Origin: Sapria himalayana
Lineage: Eukaryota > Streptophyta > Magnoliopsida > Malpighiales > Rafflesiaceae
DNA: 64,000 nucleotides
Reading direction: 5' to 3'
Assembly (NCBI GenBank): GCA_029783825.1
Contig: JAREIK010000502.1
Coordinates: 117,412-181,411 of the forward strand
The notes beneath the pieces were generated by a model. The model was not told the origin of the DNA and ran no database searches. It worked only from the letters and a program-made list of their open reading frames with translations. Position numbers and translations under genes: made by a program. Shown here in pieces: positions 22,831-37,301 of the stretch; the stretch's first letter is position 1, and every line of letters starts with the position of its first letter.

Positions 22831-25494
22831 ATAGATACATACATACATACATATATATATATAGATAAATAGATAGACAAATAGATAGTTAGTTAAATAG
22901 ATACGCAAATATATAGATAAATAGATAATAGACAGAGAGATAGATTGGCAGATAGATAGATAGTCAATTAGATAGATTTATAGATTGACAGATAGATAGA
23001 TATACATATAGTTAGATAAACAAATAGATATATTGCTAAATAAATAATTTGCTAGACATACACATAGATAGATATAAAGATAGAGAGAAGATAAATAGAC
23101 TAATATGTTAATAGACAAAAAATAGTTAAATAGCTAGATAGTTCGACAAATAAACAAAAAGGCAGATAGACATATAGATTGTTAGTTAGTTATTGATTTA
23201 CATAGATAGAAATATAAACAAAAAAGATTGATTAAAAGATTGACAAATTAATAGATAGATAAATAGATACATATACAGATAGGCAAAAAAATAAATATAA
23301 TGTTATATATATATGTAAAAATATATTTCAAGATAGATAGACATATAGATAGATACAGATAAATAGATAGACATATAGATATTTAGACAAATATATAGAT
23401 AGACATATTGATAGATAAATAGATAGATAGATAGAAAAATAATTTTATAGATTGATATAATATTAGATAGATAAAAGATGGATAGTTAGACAGAGAGAGA
23501 AATAGATTGATAGATAAATAGATAAACAAATAGATCAATAGGAACACTAATAGAAAGACATATATAAAAATAAATAGATACACACATAAATAGATAGATA
23601 AATAGAAAGAAAAAAAAGATATATAGATAGATAGATAGATACATAGATAGGCTGATCGACAGATAGATAGATAGACATATAGATAGATACATACATAGAT
23701 AGATATACATATAGACATATAGATATATAGATAGATAAATAAATAAATATACACATTGATAGATGGATATAATATTTATATATATAGATAGAAATATTAA
23801 CTGATAGACTTATAGATAGAAAGATTGTAAGATAGTTAGATGGATAGACATATAGAAAGATCGATAGTTAGATTGTTACATATTTTTGATAGATATAAAT
23901 ATAGACATATAGACATATAGACAAATAGATGGATAAATATACATATATATAAATAGAGTAATAAATAAATATATAGATAGACATATTGATAGATAGATAG
24001 ATAAATATACATATAGACATATTGACAGATAGATAGACGAATAGCCATATTAATATATAGACAAATAGAAAATTAGGTTTATTGATAAATAGCTAGATAA
24101 ACACATTGACTTATACATTGAAAAAATAAAAGGCATATAGAGAGATAAAAAGATAGACATATATAATAATTAATAGATAGATAGGTAGATAGTTACCTAG
24201 ATAAATTGAAAAATAGATATATAAATAGATAAAAACATAGATGGATAGATAGATTTATAGATAGATAGATAGATAGATAGATTCATAGCCAACTGATATA
24301 CAAACACATAAACACATATTTAGATAGTTAGATACATAAATTGACTAATAGATTGATAGAAAAATAGATAGTTAAATAGTTAGATAATTATCTAGATAGA
24401 CAGACAGATAGAAAGATAGATAAATAGTTAGATAGACAAAAAGACATATAGAAATAAAGATAGACATATAAAAAGATATAGAAATAGTCAACTAGACTGA
24501 TGGCAAAGAGTTAAATAGATAAATAAATAGATAAATAGATAAAAGATAAGTAAATAGATAGAGAGATAGAAAGATTAAAAAAATTGTAGATAAATAAAAA
24601 GAGAGATAAACTTATAAACTAATAGACTGATATACTAATAGACTAAATGATAGTTGGATAGGTATTCATATAAAAATATAGATTGATATAGAAATAGAGA
24701 ACTAGAAACACAGACAGACATATAGATAGATAGATTGTTTGATTAAATGATAGACTAATAGACTAATAGTCAGAAAGATAATTAGAAAGTTAGACAGACA
24801 GATAGATAGATATGTTGATCGATAGATAGTTACATAAATATATAGATTGACACATAAACATATATACAAATAGATAGATAGATAGATATATAGATCGATA
24901 GATAGATAGATCATTAGATAGATAAATATAAAGATATGTAGAAAGACATATAGTTAGATAAAGCGATAGATAGAGATATAGACAGATAGATAGATAATCT
25001 AATAGATTTATAGATAGATAGTCAGATAAAAATTACAAATACATATAGAGATATACAAATAGCCATATAGGAAGATAGGTAGATATATAGATAGATATAG
25101 AGATATTTTGATATATACATAAATAGATAGATAAATAGACAGACAGTAAAATATTTAGAAATATAGATAAAAAAATAGATATATAGATACTTAGATAGAT
25201 AGATAGATAGATAGATAAAGAAATAATAGATAGATAGATAGATATATAGATAGACAAATATACAAATAGATAGATTGATTGATTTAAAGATAGATATATA
25301 AATAGATTGATAGATATATAAATAGACCAATAAACATATAGATAGACAAACATACAGATAGATAGTTACATATATATATATATATAGACAAATAGTTAGA
25401 TATAGATATATAGATTATTAGATAGACACATAAAAACTTAGATTGATAGAAAAGAGATAGATAGACAAAAAGAATGATACACATATAGATAGAT

Positions 25495-25605
25495 AGATAA
25501 TTAGACTAATAGGTAGCTAGAAAGCTTGATAGATAGATAGACAAGTAGATGATTAGACTAATAGGCATCTAGAAAGCTTGATAGATAGACAGATATATAA
25601 ATAGT
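25495..25605. repeat. Tandem duplication of about 55 bp in the GATA array
   Basis: GATTAGACTAATAGG with CTAGAAAGCTTGATAGATAGA occurs twice in direct succession. The AAGCTT-containing variant marks the unit. Confidence 0.75.
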
Positions 25606-27059
25606 TAGATAGATAATTAGACAATTAGATAATTATATAGATAGTCAGATAGAAATATAAACATATAGATAGATTGATAAATTGATAAATAATAGATATA
25701 TAGATAGATAGATAGATAAATAAATAGACAGATAGATATATAGAAAGATAGGTAGATATACAGATAAATAGATAGATAGATAGATAGACATATAGATTGA
25801 GAGCTAGATTGATAGAAAGATAGATAGACATATAGACATATAAATAGATAAATAAATAATTAAATAGATAGATTGATTGACAAATAAACAGGAAGATAGA
25901 TAGACATAAAGATAGATATAGAGATAGACAGATATATAGAAAGCTAGATAGACTGATAGACTAATACATAGAAAGATAGTCTAATAGTTAGACATATAGA
26001 CAATTTAGAATATAAATAGATATCATGTACATTAATTAGTGAATTAGATAGATAGAAAAATAAACATATAAAAAATTATTAGATTGACTGATTGATAGAT
26101 AGACAAGTAGATACAAAGTTAGTTAGACAAATAGACAAATAGAAAGTAAGAAAAATATATAGATATGCAAATAATGAGATAGACATATCGATAGATAGAC
26201 AAATAAATAGATAGACAGATTGGTAGATGAAAAGATACATAGACTTATAGAATGATAGACTAATATATAGATATAGAAATAGATAAATAGATAGACATAT
26301 ATAATGATAGATATAAAGATAAACTTATAGTCCAATAGATATAAAGAAAAAAAGATAGATAGATGAAGAGAGCTAGATTGGTAGATAAAGAGATCGATAG
26401 ATAGATAGACAGATAGACAGAAAAACATATAAATAGATAAATAGAGTTATTGAAAGATTCTAAAATAGATAGATTTATAGATAGATACTCAAATTGGTAG
26501 ATATATAGAGAGATAGACAAATAAACAAATTGACTAATAAACATATAAAAAGATAGGTAGATATAAAAATACATAGATAGATAGATAGATAGATAAAGAG
26601 AAAGATAAATAGATAGACAGATAGGCAGACATATAGATATACACATAAACAGATAGACAAAAAGATAAATAGACAAATATACAAATAGACTGATAGACTA
26701 ATAGACTGATAGATTAAAATAAAGTTAGATAGTCAGACAGATAGATAAATAGATAGACAATTAGATAGATAAATAAATAGATAGTTAGATAGTTAGACAA
26801 TAAGATAGTTAGATAGATAAATAGATAGATAGGTAGACAAATTGATATATTGAAAGATAGATAGAAAAATATACAGATAGATAGATGGGCATATAGATAG
26901 AGAGACATATAGATAGATATATTGATTGATAGGTAGATACATATACAAATAGATAGATAGACAAATATGTAGATAGATAGATATATAGATATATAAATAG
27001 ACAAATAGATAGCTAAAATATAGACAAATAGACAAATATATATATACACAAATAGACAA

Positions 27060-27560
27060 TTAGATAGATGGTCAAATTGACTGATACACTAAAAGGTAGT
27101 TAGATAGTTTAACAGATAGACAGATTGAATGATAGATAGATATAAAGTAAGATAGTAAGATAGTTAATTAGATAGATAGATAAAAAGGTAGATAATTAGA
27201 TAGTTACATAGATAGATGGATTTACATATAGATCTTTAGTTAAATAAACAAATAAATAGATAGATAGACAAATAGATATATATAGTTAAACATATAATTA
27301 GATAGACAGATAGATAGAAAGATAGATACATATACAAATAAATAGATAGATAGATATACAGATAGATAAGTAGATATATAGATAGACAAATAGATAGCTA
27401 GAAAATAGACAGATAGAAAAATAGTAAAATACACAGATAAACAATTAGATAGATAGACAAATTGACTGATATACTAAAAGGTAGTTAGATAGTTTAACAG
27501 ATAGACAGATTGAATGATAAATAGATATAAAGAAAGATAGTTAGATAGTTAAACAAAAAT
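27060..27560. repeat. Tandem duplication of about 365 bp in the GATA array
   Basis: A variant-rich stretch at about 27055-27190 (CAATTAGATAGATGG, GACTGATACACTAAAAGG, TTTAACAGATAGACAGATTG) is repeated nearly identically from about 27430. It is much better conserved than the surrounding array, which suggests a recent duplication. Confidence 0.8.
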
Positions 27561-28546
27561 ATAAATAGAAAGATAGAAAGATATAAATAAAGAAATTTAG
27601 ATAAATAAACAAATAAATGGATAGTTATATAGATAGATAGACATATATATATATATATATATATATATCGACATATAGATAGTTATACATATAGGTAGAT
27701 TGTCAAATAGACAGTCATATAAATAGAAAGATAAATAGATAGACAAATAGATAAATAGATAGATAAATATAGAAATAGATAGGCAAATACATTAATAGAT
27801 AGCTAGATAGGTAGTCATATAGATAGATAGATAGATAGACAAACAGATAGATAGATAGATATATACACATGTAGACACATAGACATATAGACAAATAGAT
27901 AGATAGATAGATATATAGATAGATAGACACATAGATACTAAGATACATAGACTAATAGAAAGATTCATACATATACAAATACACTTATAGACTAAAAAAC
28001 ATATAGAGAAAGATAAATAGATATATATAAAGAAATATATATAAATAAATAGACACATACAAATAGATAATTAGACAAATAGACAAATAGAAAAATATAT
28101 AGAAAAATATATAGAAAAATATATAGAAAAATATATAGATAGATAAATAGATATATAGATAAATAGATAGATAGATAGAAGATAAAAAGATAGATAAATA
28201 GACAAAAAGACAAATAGCTAGACAGATAGATAGATAGATAATAGATATAAAGATAGATAGAAAGAAAGATAGACAAATAAATAGACATATATATATGTAG
28301 TTGACATTTATATAGATAGGCATATATACCGATAGATATATTGAAAGATAGGCAGATAGACTGATAGATTATTAGATAGATAGATAGATAGACAATAAGT
28401 TAGAATGATAGATGGATTGATAGATATACTAATAAATATATAAATAGATATGTAAATAAAGTGACATATAAATAAATAGATATACAATATACATATATAC
28501 AAATAGAAAGATAGACAAATAGGTAGATAAGCAGATAGAAAGATAT

Positions 28547-28600
<54 letters not shown>

Positions 28601-29059
28601 GATAGTGAAAAAGATAAATAGACAAATATAAATATTAATCATTAGAATAATAGATGATAAAATAGATAAAGTAACATATAGTTAGATAGACATATAGATA
28701 GATAGAGAAATAGACAGATAAATAGGTAGATAGTTAGAGAGATAGATATACAAATGAAATAATAGATTGATAGATAGACATATAGATATACAAATAGATA
28801 GATAGATAGCTAGATAGGCAAATAGACCTAAAAATAAATTTATAGATAGAAAGATCATTAGTTAGATAGACAGATAGATAGATAGATAGATAAACAGATA
28901 GATAGATAGACAAATAATTAAATAAATAGATAGATAGTCACATAGATAGATATACAGACAGATATATAGACAGATAGATGTACAACTAGATAAATAGACA
29001 CATATATAGATAAATAGATGAACAAATTGATAGATAGAAATATAAAAAGATAGATAGAT

Positions 29060-32000
29060 AAATAAATAGATAAATAGATAAACTAATATTAAGATAGATA
29101 GATATATTGATAGTTAGCTAGACATATAAACAGATTGATTGATTGATAAATAATAGAAATATAAAAATAGACAAATAGAAAAATAGCCTTATTGATAATT
29201 AGAGATATAGATAGATAGAAAAATAGATAAATTGATACATAGAATGATAGATAGTAGATAGATAAATACATACATAAAAATAGATAAATATATAGATAGA
29301 TAGTTAAATAGAGAAACACATAGAAAGATGGACATATAGATAGATATATATATATATTTTAAAATATTTACTAATTAAGAAATACTCAGATAAATCGATA
29401 GATAAATAAACAATAAGATATATAGATAGATATATTGATAGATATATATATTTATAGATAAATAGATCTATAAATAGAGAAATAAATAGATATATCCATA
29501 GATAGATATACAAATAGAAAAATATACAAATAGCTAGACACACAAATAAATTGATAGACACTTTGTTATATAGATAGATAGGTAGGTAGATAGATATAAT
29601 AGATAGATAGATCAATACATAGATAGATTGGAAGAAAAACACATAGAAAGATATATAGAAAGATAGATAAAAAGATAGATAGACAAATAGCAAGATATAT
29701 AGATACACAAATAGATTGATATATTAACAGATTGAGAGCTAGACAGATAGATAGGTAGAATAATTGATAACCATACAAATAGGTAGATAGATAGATAGAT
29801 ATACAAATAGACATATAAATAAATTGATTTTAGGTAAATAGAAAGAAAGTCAGTTAGATAGTTTGATGGATATATATTTAGATAGTTAGATATATAGATT
29901 GAATTTTAGATAGTTAAATTGTTACATAGATAGAAAGATAGAAATATAGACATTTAAATAAAAAAACAAAAAAAAAGATAGATATATAGACTGATTGACA
30001 AATTGATTAATAGATATATGGATAGATAGAAAGATATATAGAAAAACAGATAGATAAATAGTAGATAGATAGATAGAAGATAGATAGACAAAAATATAGA
30101 AAGACAAATAGAAATATAGATAGACAAATAAAAATATAGATAGATAAATAGATAGACTGAAAGACTGATAGACAAATAGACAGATAGATAGTAGACAGAT
30201 AGATAGTTAGATAGATAGACAGATAAATAGATAGATAGATAGATATACAGACATGTAGACACATAAACTCATAGACAAAATGATAGGTAGATAGAAAGAA
30301 AGATAGACCGAAAGATACATAGACACAAAGATACATAGCTTAATAGATAGATTCATAGATAGACAAATACAATTATAGACTAATAAATAAATATATGAAT
30401 AGATAATTAGATAAATAGATAGATAGACACATAGATAGATAGACAAATAGATAGATACATAGATATATTGTTAGATAAATAAATAAATAAATCGACACAT
30501 AAAAAATAAATAAATAGACAAATATACATCTCGATATATAAATAGATTGATAGATAAATAAATAGATAGATATATAGATAGAAAGATAGACTGATGGATA
30601 GATAAAAAATTAAATGGATAGATAATAGATAGATATATATATTATGATAGATATATGGATTGATAAATAGACAAATAGGGAGATAGAAAGATATTGATAT
30701 AGACAGATAGACATATAGAGATATAGACAGATATATAGATTGATAAATAGATATATCAATGAATAGAGAGATAAATAGATATATAAATAGATAAATAAAT
30801 AGACAGATAGTTGGATAGCCAGATATTCAGATAGCATGATAGACACATAAAATAGATGCATAGATAGATAGATAAATAGATAGATATGCAAATTGACAAA
30901 TAGATAGATAGATAGATGGATAGATAGAAACTCAGAAAGAAAGATAGATAGATAAATATATAGATCGATAGATAGATAGATAAATATATAGATTGATAGA
31001 TAGAAAGATATACAAATATATAGATAGATAAACAAGTAGACATATAGATAGATTGATAGAAAGATACAGAGAAAGATATATAGATAAATAGATAGATAGA
31101 TAGATATAAAGATTATATAATAGATAGATAGGTAGATATAAATATAAATATACAAATATGCAAATTGATAGTTGGAGAGAAATAGAGATACTCAGATAAA
31201 TAGATATATAGATAGATAGATAAGCAAATATATAGATAGATAGATATATAGATTTAAATATAGATAGATAGACATATAAAATATAGATAGTTATATAAAC
31301 ATATAATTAGATAGAAAGATAGCCAGATAATAATATTAGTAGATATATTAATATATATATATATATATATAGATATATAGATATATAGATATATAGATAT
31401 ATACACAAATAGATAGATACAAATACATAGTTACCAGTTAGACAAATAGACATATATATAAATATAGAGATTGATCGATAAACATTTAGACATATAGACA
31501 AATATATAATTTGATAGATAGACATATAAATAGATAGACCGATAGATATATAACATATAGACATATAGATTGAAAGATAGATAGATAAATATATAGACAG
31601 ATTCATAATAGATAGATATAAAGATAGATTGATAAATATATTGAAAGATAAACATATAAACAGATAGACATATAGACAATTAAATATATTAATAGATAGA
31701 TACATAGACTTATTAATTGATAAATTCAAAGGTAGAGAGAGAGATATAGGCATAGCCTTATAGAAAAATAGATAGATAGATAAGTAGGTAGATAGATAAA
31801 TAGGTAATTAGATAGATAGATAAATATATAGATAGATATATAGATAGATATATAGATAGATAGATAGATAAAAAAAATATATACAATTAAATAGATAGGC
31901 ACATAAACACATATTCAGATAGTAAGATAGTTAGATAGATAGATACATAGACAGATATATATATATAGATAGTTAGACAATTTAATAAAAAATAGATAGA

Positions 32001-32550
32001 TATATACATAGATAAAAAAATAGAAAGATAGATAGATAAATAAATAGACAGATTGACTTATAAACTGATAAACTGATAGATAGTTGAATAGTTAGATAGA
32101 TAAAAAGATATATCGATATACATATAGAAAGTTAGATAGGCAAATAGATAGACAGACAGATATATAGATATATAAATAGAAAGATATATTGATTAACTTA
32201 TATAATGATAGACTAATCGACGGAATGATAGTTAGATAGTAATATATATAGATAGATTCAAAGATAGATAGTTACATAGAAAGTAGATTGACACAGCCAT
32301 ATTTGCAAATTGATAGAATAGATAAATAGATACATGACCATATATATATATATATATATAGTCAGTTAGAAATATAGATCGATAGATAGATAGACATATA
32401 GAAAGAAAGATAGATAGACAGATAGGTAGTCAAAAATATTAATAGATATATATTTAGATTGACATATAAATAGATAGACAGATAAAAAAATACCTAGATT
32501 GGAAAATAGGTAGATATAAACATAGATTATATATATACATATATATATAT
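29060..32550. repeat. Higher-order repeat copy 2 inside the GATA array
   Basis: This is the second copy of the block at 19330-22830. Part of it (about 31490-31760) recurs once more at about 32790-33060, with the landmarks TTCATAATAGATAGA and GACTTAT...GATAAACTCAAAGGTAGA, giving a local spacing near 1.3 kb. Confidence 0.85.
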
Positions 32551-33397
32551 ATATATAGAAAGATAGACAAATAGATAGTTAGTTAGATATATATGCTAAT
32601 ATATAGATAAATATATAATAGATAGATATGCTAAAGATAGATAAATATATAGACTAGATAGAAGATAGAATGACTGATAGATAGATAAATAAATTTATAG
32701 ATAGATAGATTTATTGATAGATAGATTGACATAAAAATATTTAAATAGTTAGAGTAGATAGATAGTTTGTTAGTTACATAGATTGATACACAGGCATATA
32801 GACATATAGACAAATAGAATATTAGATTCAAAGACATATAAATAGATAGGCTGATAGATTGATAACAAATATACATATAGCAGATAAATAGATAAATAGA
32901 CAGATGGATTTATTTGACATATTCATAATAGATAGAAATAAAGATAGATTGATAAATAGATACCTAGACTTATAGGTCGATAAACTCAAAGGTAGATAGA
33001 GATGTAGAGACATAGCCTTATTGTCAGATAGATACATAGAAAGTTAGATAGGAAGATAGATTGATTGAAAATTAGATTGATAGATAGATAGATAGATAAA
33101 TATATAGATAGACACGTAGATAGACTAATAAATATATAGACAAATAGATATATAGACATAAAAATATATAGATGGTCAAATAGATAGATAGATAGATAGA
33201 CTAATAACTAATAAAAAAATAAATAGTTAGATAATAGACAGATAGATAGATAGATAAACAAACAAATAGATATAAATAGACAATTAGACATTTAAATAGA
33301 TATATAGATCATCTCCTTCTTCTTGAAACGCTCTCAACTTGTTAGAGAGAGAAACCTGAATTGGGTAGAAGAAGAAGCAAGTTTTGAGATAATTGCA

Positions 33398-34255
33398 ATG
33401 GAATTGGATTACTTAGTTAATAAGAAGTCCTTTTCTGATTTTATTAGAAAAACTGTGCCCCCTATCGCGAGCTACTCGCGATTTCAAGAAAAAAATATCT
33501 AGGAACCCTCGATATTATTCTCGGCCGAGGAAATTCATAAGTTCTCTGCAACACACACACACACGCTTGTGGGAAAATTTTCGCATGGAAGGCCATGTAT
33601 TGATGATATTAGGGCATTCTTCGAATCATTGAAACTCAAAACCTTGATTAAAATCGGATTGATTGATGAGAAGCATGTGTTATTACAACTCCATTCCGAG
33701 GAGGATTTTTATCGCTTATGGTTGAAAGGAGTCTGGTATATCATGGGATACCCCATGAGAACCTTTAAATGGACTCTAGAATTTAACACAAAGGAGGAAT
33801 CGTCGTTGGCCCCGGTATGGATTTTATTACCTATGCTCCCGATTCATTATTTTGATAAATTGGCATTATATCGTATTGCGTGTGTTTTGGGCTCTCCTCT
33901 TCTTCTTGATGGTGCTATAGAAACACTCTCTAGACCGAGTGTTGCAAGAATCTGTGTAGAGGTGGACTTACAGAAATCTCTTCCTCATCGTATCTGGATT
34001 GGAAACACAGAAGGAGGTGGTTTTTGGCAAACTATTGTTCCAGAATACCTCCCTCCTTTTTGTGCATGCTGTAGAAAGATGGGTCATGCTATAAAGGTAT
34101 GTTTGGTTAACAAAAAAAGAAACGAAAATAAACAGAATCAAGAAGAGAAGAAAAGAGCATTTGAAAATAAAGGAGAAATGGTTAAATATCAAAAAAACCT
34201 CAACCCATTGTCCAAACAGATATACAAAATAAAGAAGTTGAAGATCAAAAATTAA
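33398..34255 (+). pseudogene. LINE ORF1: DUF4283 nucleic-acid-binding protein with CCHC knuckle
   Basis: In plant LINEs this protein coats the element RNA. The frame starts at ATG 33398 (MELDYLVNKKSF) and is interrupted by a single in-frame TAG at 33500-33502. It then continues open to 34255. After the stop it reads EPSILFSAEEIHKFS and then GKFSHGRPCIDDIRAFF, the start of the DUF4283 fold. The core includes RLWLKGVWY, FKWTLEFN and RPSVARICVEVDL. A perfect C-X2-C-X4-H-X4-C knuckle, CACCRKMGHAIKVC, lies at about 34059-34100. The Lys-rich tail breaks at 34255, and the frame-shifted continuation follows at 34324. Confidence 0.85.
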
Positions 34256-34323
34256 TTGAATATAATAGGTAGTATAGTGAAGAGGAAAGAACATAATCCA
34301 TAGAAAATACTAAAAGGAAAGAA

Positions 34324-34740
34324 ATGATGAAAAAAATTTCAGAGCTAAATAGGAGAACCAGAAATCAAATGAAAAATAAGAAACAAAAAAATATAAGCTG
34401 TGCAGTGCTGGTTGAAGAAGATTCAGATGAGGAATTAGAAATAAAAAGCTTGACTTCCCTCTATACAGATGGGGAAGACAATGAGCAGAAAATTAGAATC
34501 AATAATGATGACATTAATATAGAAAATCGCAAGCTAAAACAAAAAATGGGAAATAGAGATTGGGCAATTGAAAAACTAAAAATAATGGCCATTCAATTGG
34601 GTAGGGTTTGGAAGGATGAGAAGGAACAAGAACTAAACTCAATAAGAATACCTAGAAGCATGAAAAAAAAGCATTTGAATAAGGTATACGAAACTAAATG
34701 CACCACTAGAGCACGGGCTAAATCCATAAGAAATGTATAA
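34324..34740 (+). pseudogene. Probable C-terminal part of LINE ORF1, frame-shifted
   Basis: A 138-codon open frame, charged and low in hydrophobic residues: Lys-rich start (MKNKKQKN), acidic patch (EEDSDEELE), then basic end (TRARAKSIRN). It lies between the CCHC part of ORF1 and the start of ORF2, where plant LINE ORF1 proteins have a variable charged tail. It is in a different frame from 33398-34255. No domain is recognised, so the assignment is by position. Confidence 0.55.
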
Positions 34741-35460
34741 GTACATCTATTGGAATATTAGTGGAATAGCAAACCCCCCCCCCCCTCAAGAAATAGATTA
34801 AAAAAACTAATATATATGCATAAAATTAATCTAATTTAGATAGATGAACCTATGGTGGATAAAGCTCATCTAAATTATTATAGAAATTTATTAGGATTTG
34901 AAAATGGGTATGCTAATAATAATGGAAAAATTTGGATCTTATGGAAAGATAACTTACATATAAAAATATTAAAAGAAACTAATCAATTAATAAACTTTAG
35001 CTTAAGTCAAGATGAAAATGAAATAATAACAATAATTTATGCAAAGAATAAAAGAGAAGAGAGAAAAGAATTATGGGAGGAAATGAATAAAATTTCGATG
35101 GGAAAAAAGCCTTGGATTATCGGTGGAGATTTTAATATAGTTAGAAGCATTAAAGAAAAGAAGGGTGGTAGGACACCTAATAAAGGAGGGAAGTCTAACT
35201 TTAATGATATAATAAATAAAACAAATTTAATAGAAGCTAAGTTTTTAGGCTCACAATTTACATGGTGTAACAACTGGAGGAAAAAAGGCACAATATGGGC
35301 GAGACTGGATAGAGTTTTATTTAATTTTAAATGGCTAGATCAAGTTGGCTCTATAGAAGTGAAGCACTTAAACAGAACCTCCTCTAATCACAGCCCATTA
35401 TTAATCATGATTAAAAAATCTACTCATTTAGGAGGTTCCTTTAGATTCCAGAATTCTTGA
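34733..35460 (+). pseudogene. LINE ORF2, endonuclease domain
   Basis: The endonuclease nicks target DNA for target-primed reverse transcription. ORF2 begins at ATG 34733 with YKYIYWNISGIAN, the usual start of plant LINE ORF2. The frame is lost at a run of 12 C (34774-34785). The open part from 34852 carries KPWIIGGDFNIV (catalytic Asp/Asn), GSQFTWCNNW, then WARLDRVLFN. The last motif is SNHSPLL where the family has SDH, so the catalytic Asp appears replaced by Asn (GAT to AAT). The frame ends at 35460, before the RT linker. ORF1 and ORF2 overlap by a few bases at 34733-34740. Confidence 0.85.
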
Positions 35461-36167
35461 TGTTTACACCATGATTTTTTAAAGATGGTAAAATAGTCTT
35501 GGAATAAAGAAACATTAGGAAATCCTACTCAAATATTAAATAATAAGTTGAGTAGATTAAAAGTTGAATTAAAAAAGTGGAATAAGGATACTTTTTGGAA
35601 TATAATAAAAAATATAAGAGATGCAGAGGAACTAGTATTAAAAAAGAGAAATAAAATTTGAAAAAACTCAAAATCTAGATGATAGAAGTGCTCTTAGCAA
35701 AGCACAAGCAGAATTAAATCTAAAAATATTAATGGAAGAGGTTTTTTGGAAACAAAAATCTAAAATTAAATGGCTTAAAGAACGGGATAAAAATACAAAG
35801 TTTTTTTAAAAAATAGCTAAGTTAAAATATCAGAAACATAAAATAAGAGGTATTAAAGATAATAGGGAAGAATGACTTGAAAAAGATTCAGACATTCAAA
35901 ACTATTTCACAAAATTTTTTGAAAACCAATTAAGTGGAACAAGAGAACTTAAAGGAAATTCACTTTTAAAAAACATAGAAAATAAAATCACCATAGAAGA
36001 TAATAACATGCTTACTAAGCATCCAGAAGAAGACGAAATCAAAACAGCGATATATAGTATGAACAAAGATAGTGCAGCTGGACTGGATGGATGGAACAAC
36101 TATTTTTTCCAATCCAGTTGGGATATAATAAATAAGAATATAGAATAAGTGCTTAATAGTATATTTT
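35461..36167 (+). pseudogene. LINE ORF2, linker between endonuclease and RT, broken
   Basis: Translations over several frames give linker-type sequence of plant LINE ORF2: KWLKERDKNTKFF near 35770, YFTKFFENQLSG near 35905, and KDSAAGLDGW near 36066, the conserved segment that precedes RT. Stops (for example after KFF and at IE-stop near 36145) and frame changes interrupt it, so there is no single long open frame. Confidence 0.75.
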
Positions 36168-37301
36168 GTGGGGCTGAATTTGGAAAAAAATGGGAGCGTT
36201 TTCATATTATTCTTATACCTAAAAATAGAGAATCCACAGAAAGGAAAAGATTTTAGACCAATAAGCCTATGCAACACTATTTACAAAATTCTTTCTAAAA
36301 TTTTACAAAATAGATTAAATTCAATTTTACCTAAAATTATTTCAGAAGAACAAACTGGTTTTATGAAAAATAGATTAATAATGGAAAATATATGCTTGGC
36401 TAAAGAGATGAGTAGAGAAATAGGATCCAAATCAAGAGGGCAAAATGTTATTATAAAATTGGATCTATCCAAGGCCTTTGATAGAGTAGAATGGTGCATT
36501 CTCTATTCTATCATGAGAAAGATGAGTTTCTCTGAAACATGGATAGATTTGATTTATAGATGTATTTCTAATACATGGGCTAGAATTATCACAAATGGAA
36601 AGGTAGGAGAAGAAATAATTCTAGTTAGAGGTTTAAGACAGGGTGATCCACTTTCACCATCATTATTTAACATTTATCTGGAACTCTTAATAGTTAACCT
36701 TAAAGATAAAATGAGGAAGGGTAGGATAGGCACATTCAGACAGCCGAGGAACACTTCATTAGTGAGTTTTCTTGCATATGCAGATGATGTAATTATATTC
36801 ACTAATGGCAGTAGCAAATCACTACATAATCTGATGAACTTATTGAAATGCATGGAGGAAGAAATAGGTCAAAAATTAAATAAAAAAAATGCCAATACAT
36901 GATATCACATAAGGCTCCAATTGTATTAGCTCATAAAATCAAAAACATTTCAGGCTTCTCCCATAATAAAAAAGAAATGATCTATCTGGGCTGCCAGATA
37001 TATGAAGGTAAACATAAGATAGTATATTTAGAATTTTTATTAGTTAAATTAAAAAAAAATATTGGGATGGAAAGAGGAATATTTAAGTATGGGGGGTAGA
37101 ATTACTTTAATAAAACACGTTTTAGAAAGTCTTCTAATGCATAATATTATGATAATTCAACCTTCAATTTGTATTATTAAGAAAATCGAAAAAGAATTAG
37201 TTAACTTTTTATGGGGGAAAAAAGAGGACAAATATAAATTACATTGGAAAAAAAGGAGACTTATGCTACCCAGTTCAAGAAGCTGGATTGGGTTTTGTTA
37301 A
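36168..37301 (+). pseudogene. LINE ORF2, reverse transcriptase domain
   Basis: The RT copies element RNA at the nicked target. The main open frame runs to 36902 and shows the ordered motifs: DFRPISLCNTIYKILSK near 36250, KLDLSKAFDRVEW near 36456-36494 (first catalytic Asp), GLRQGDPLSPSLFNIY near 36630-36678, and AYADDVIIF near 36776 (catalytic Asp pair). The catalytic residues are intact. The frame then shifts at about 36900 and again near 37060. The following pieces read MIYLGCQIYEGKHKIVY and MGGRITLIKHVLESL...MHNIMIIQPS, the usual RT thumb and connection. A further shift lies near 37270. Confidence 0.92.

Larger units (their letters stand above)
19124..33305 (-). repeat. Degenerate (GATA)n array 2b, about 14 kb
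   Basis: One continuous block of GATA-polarity tetranucleotides (TCTA on the minus strand), with variants GACA, AATA and GAAA. Embedded tracts include (AT)n at 20758-20802 and 28548-28596 and (CA)n at 21239-21265 and 21753-21789. A short non-repeat insert lies at about 21095-21190. All minus-strand open frames translate as SIYL repeats and are not genes. The block has higher-order structure, described separately, and ends where the LINE begins. Confidence 0.95.

Noticed and set aside
19124..33305. CRISPR-like array
   Set aside because: The repeats are tetranucleotide with no fixed repeat/spacer structure, and the DNA is clearly eukaryotic.
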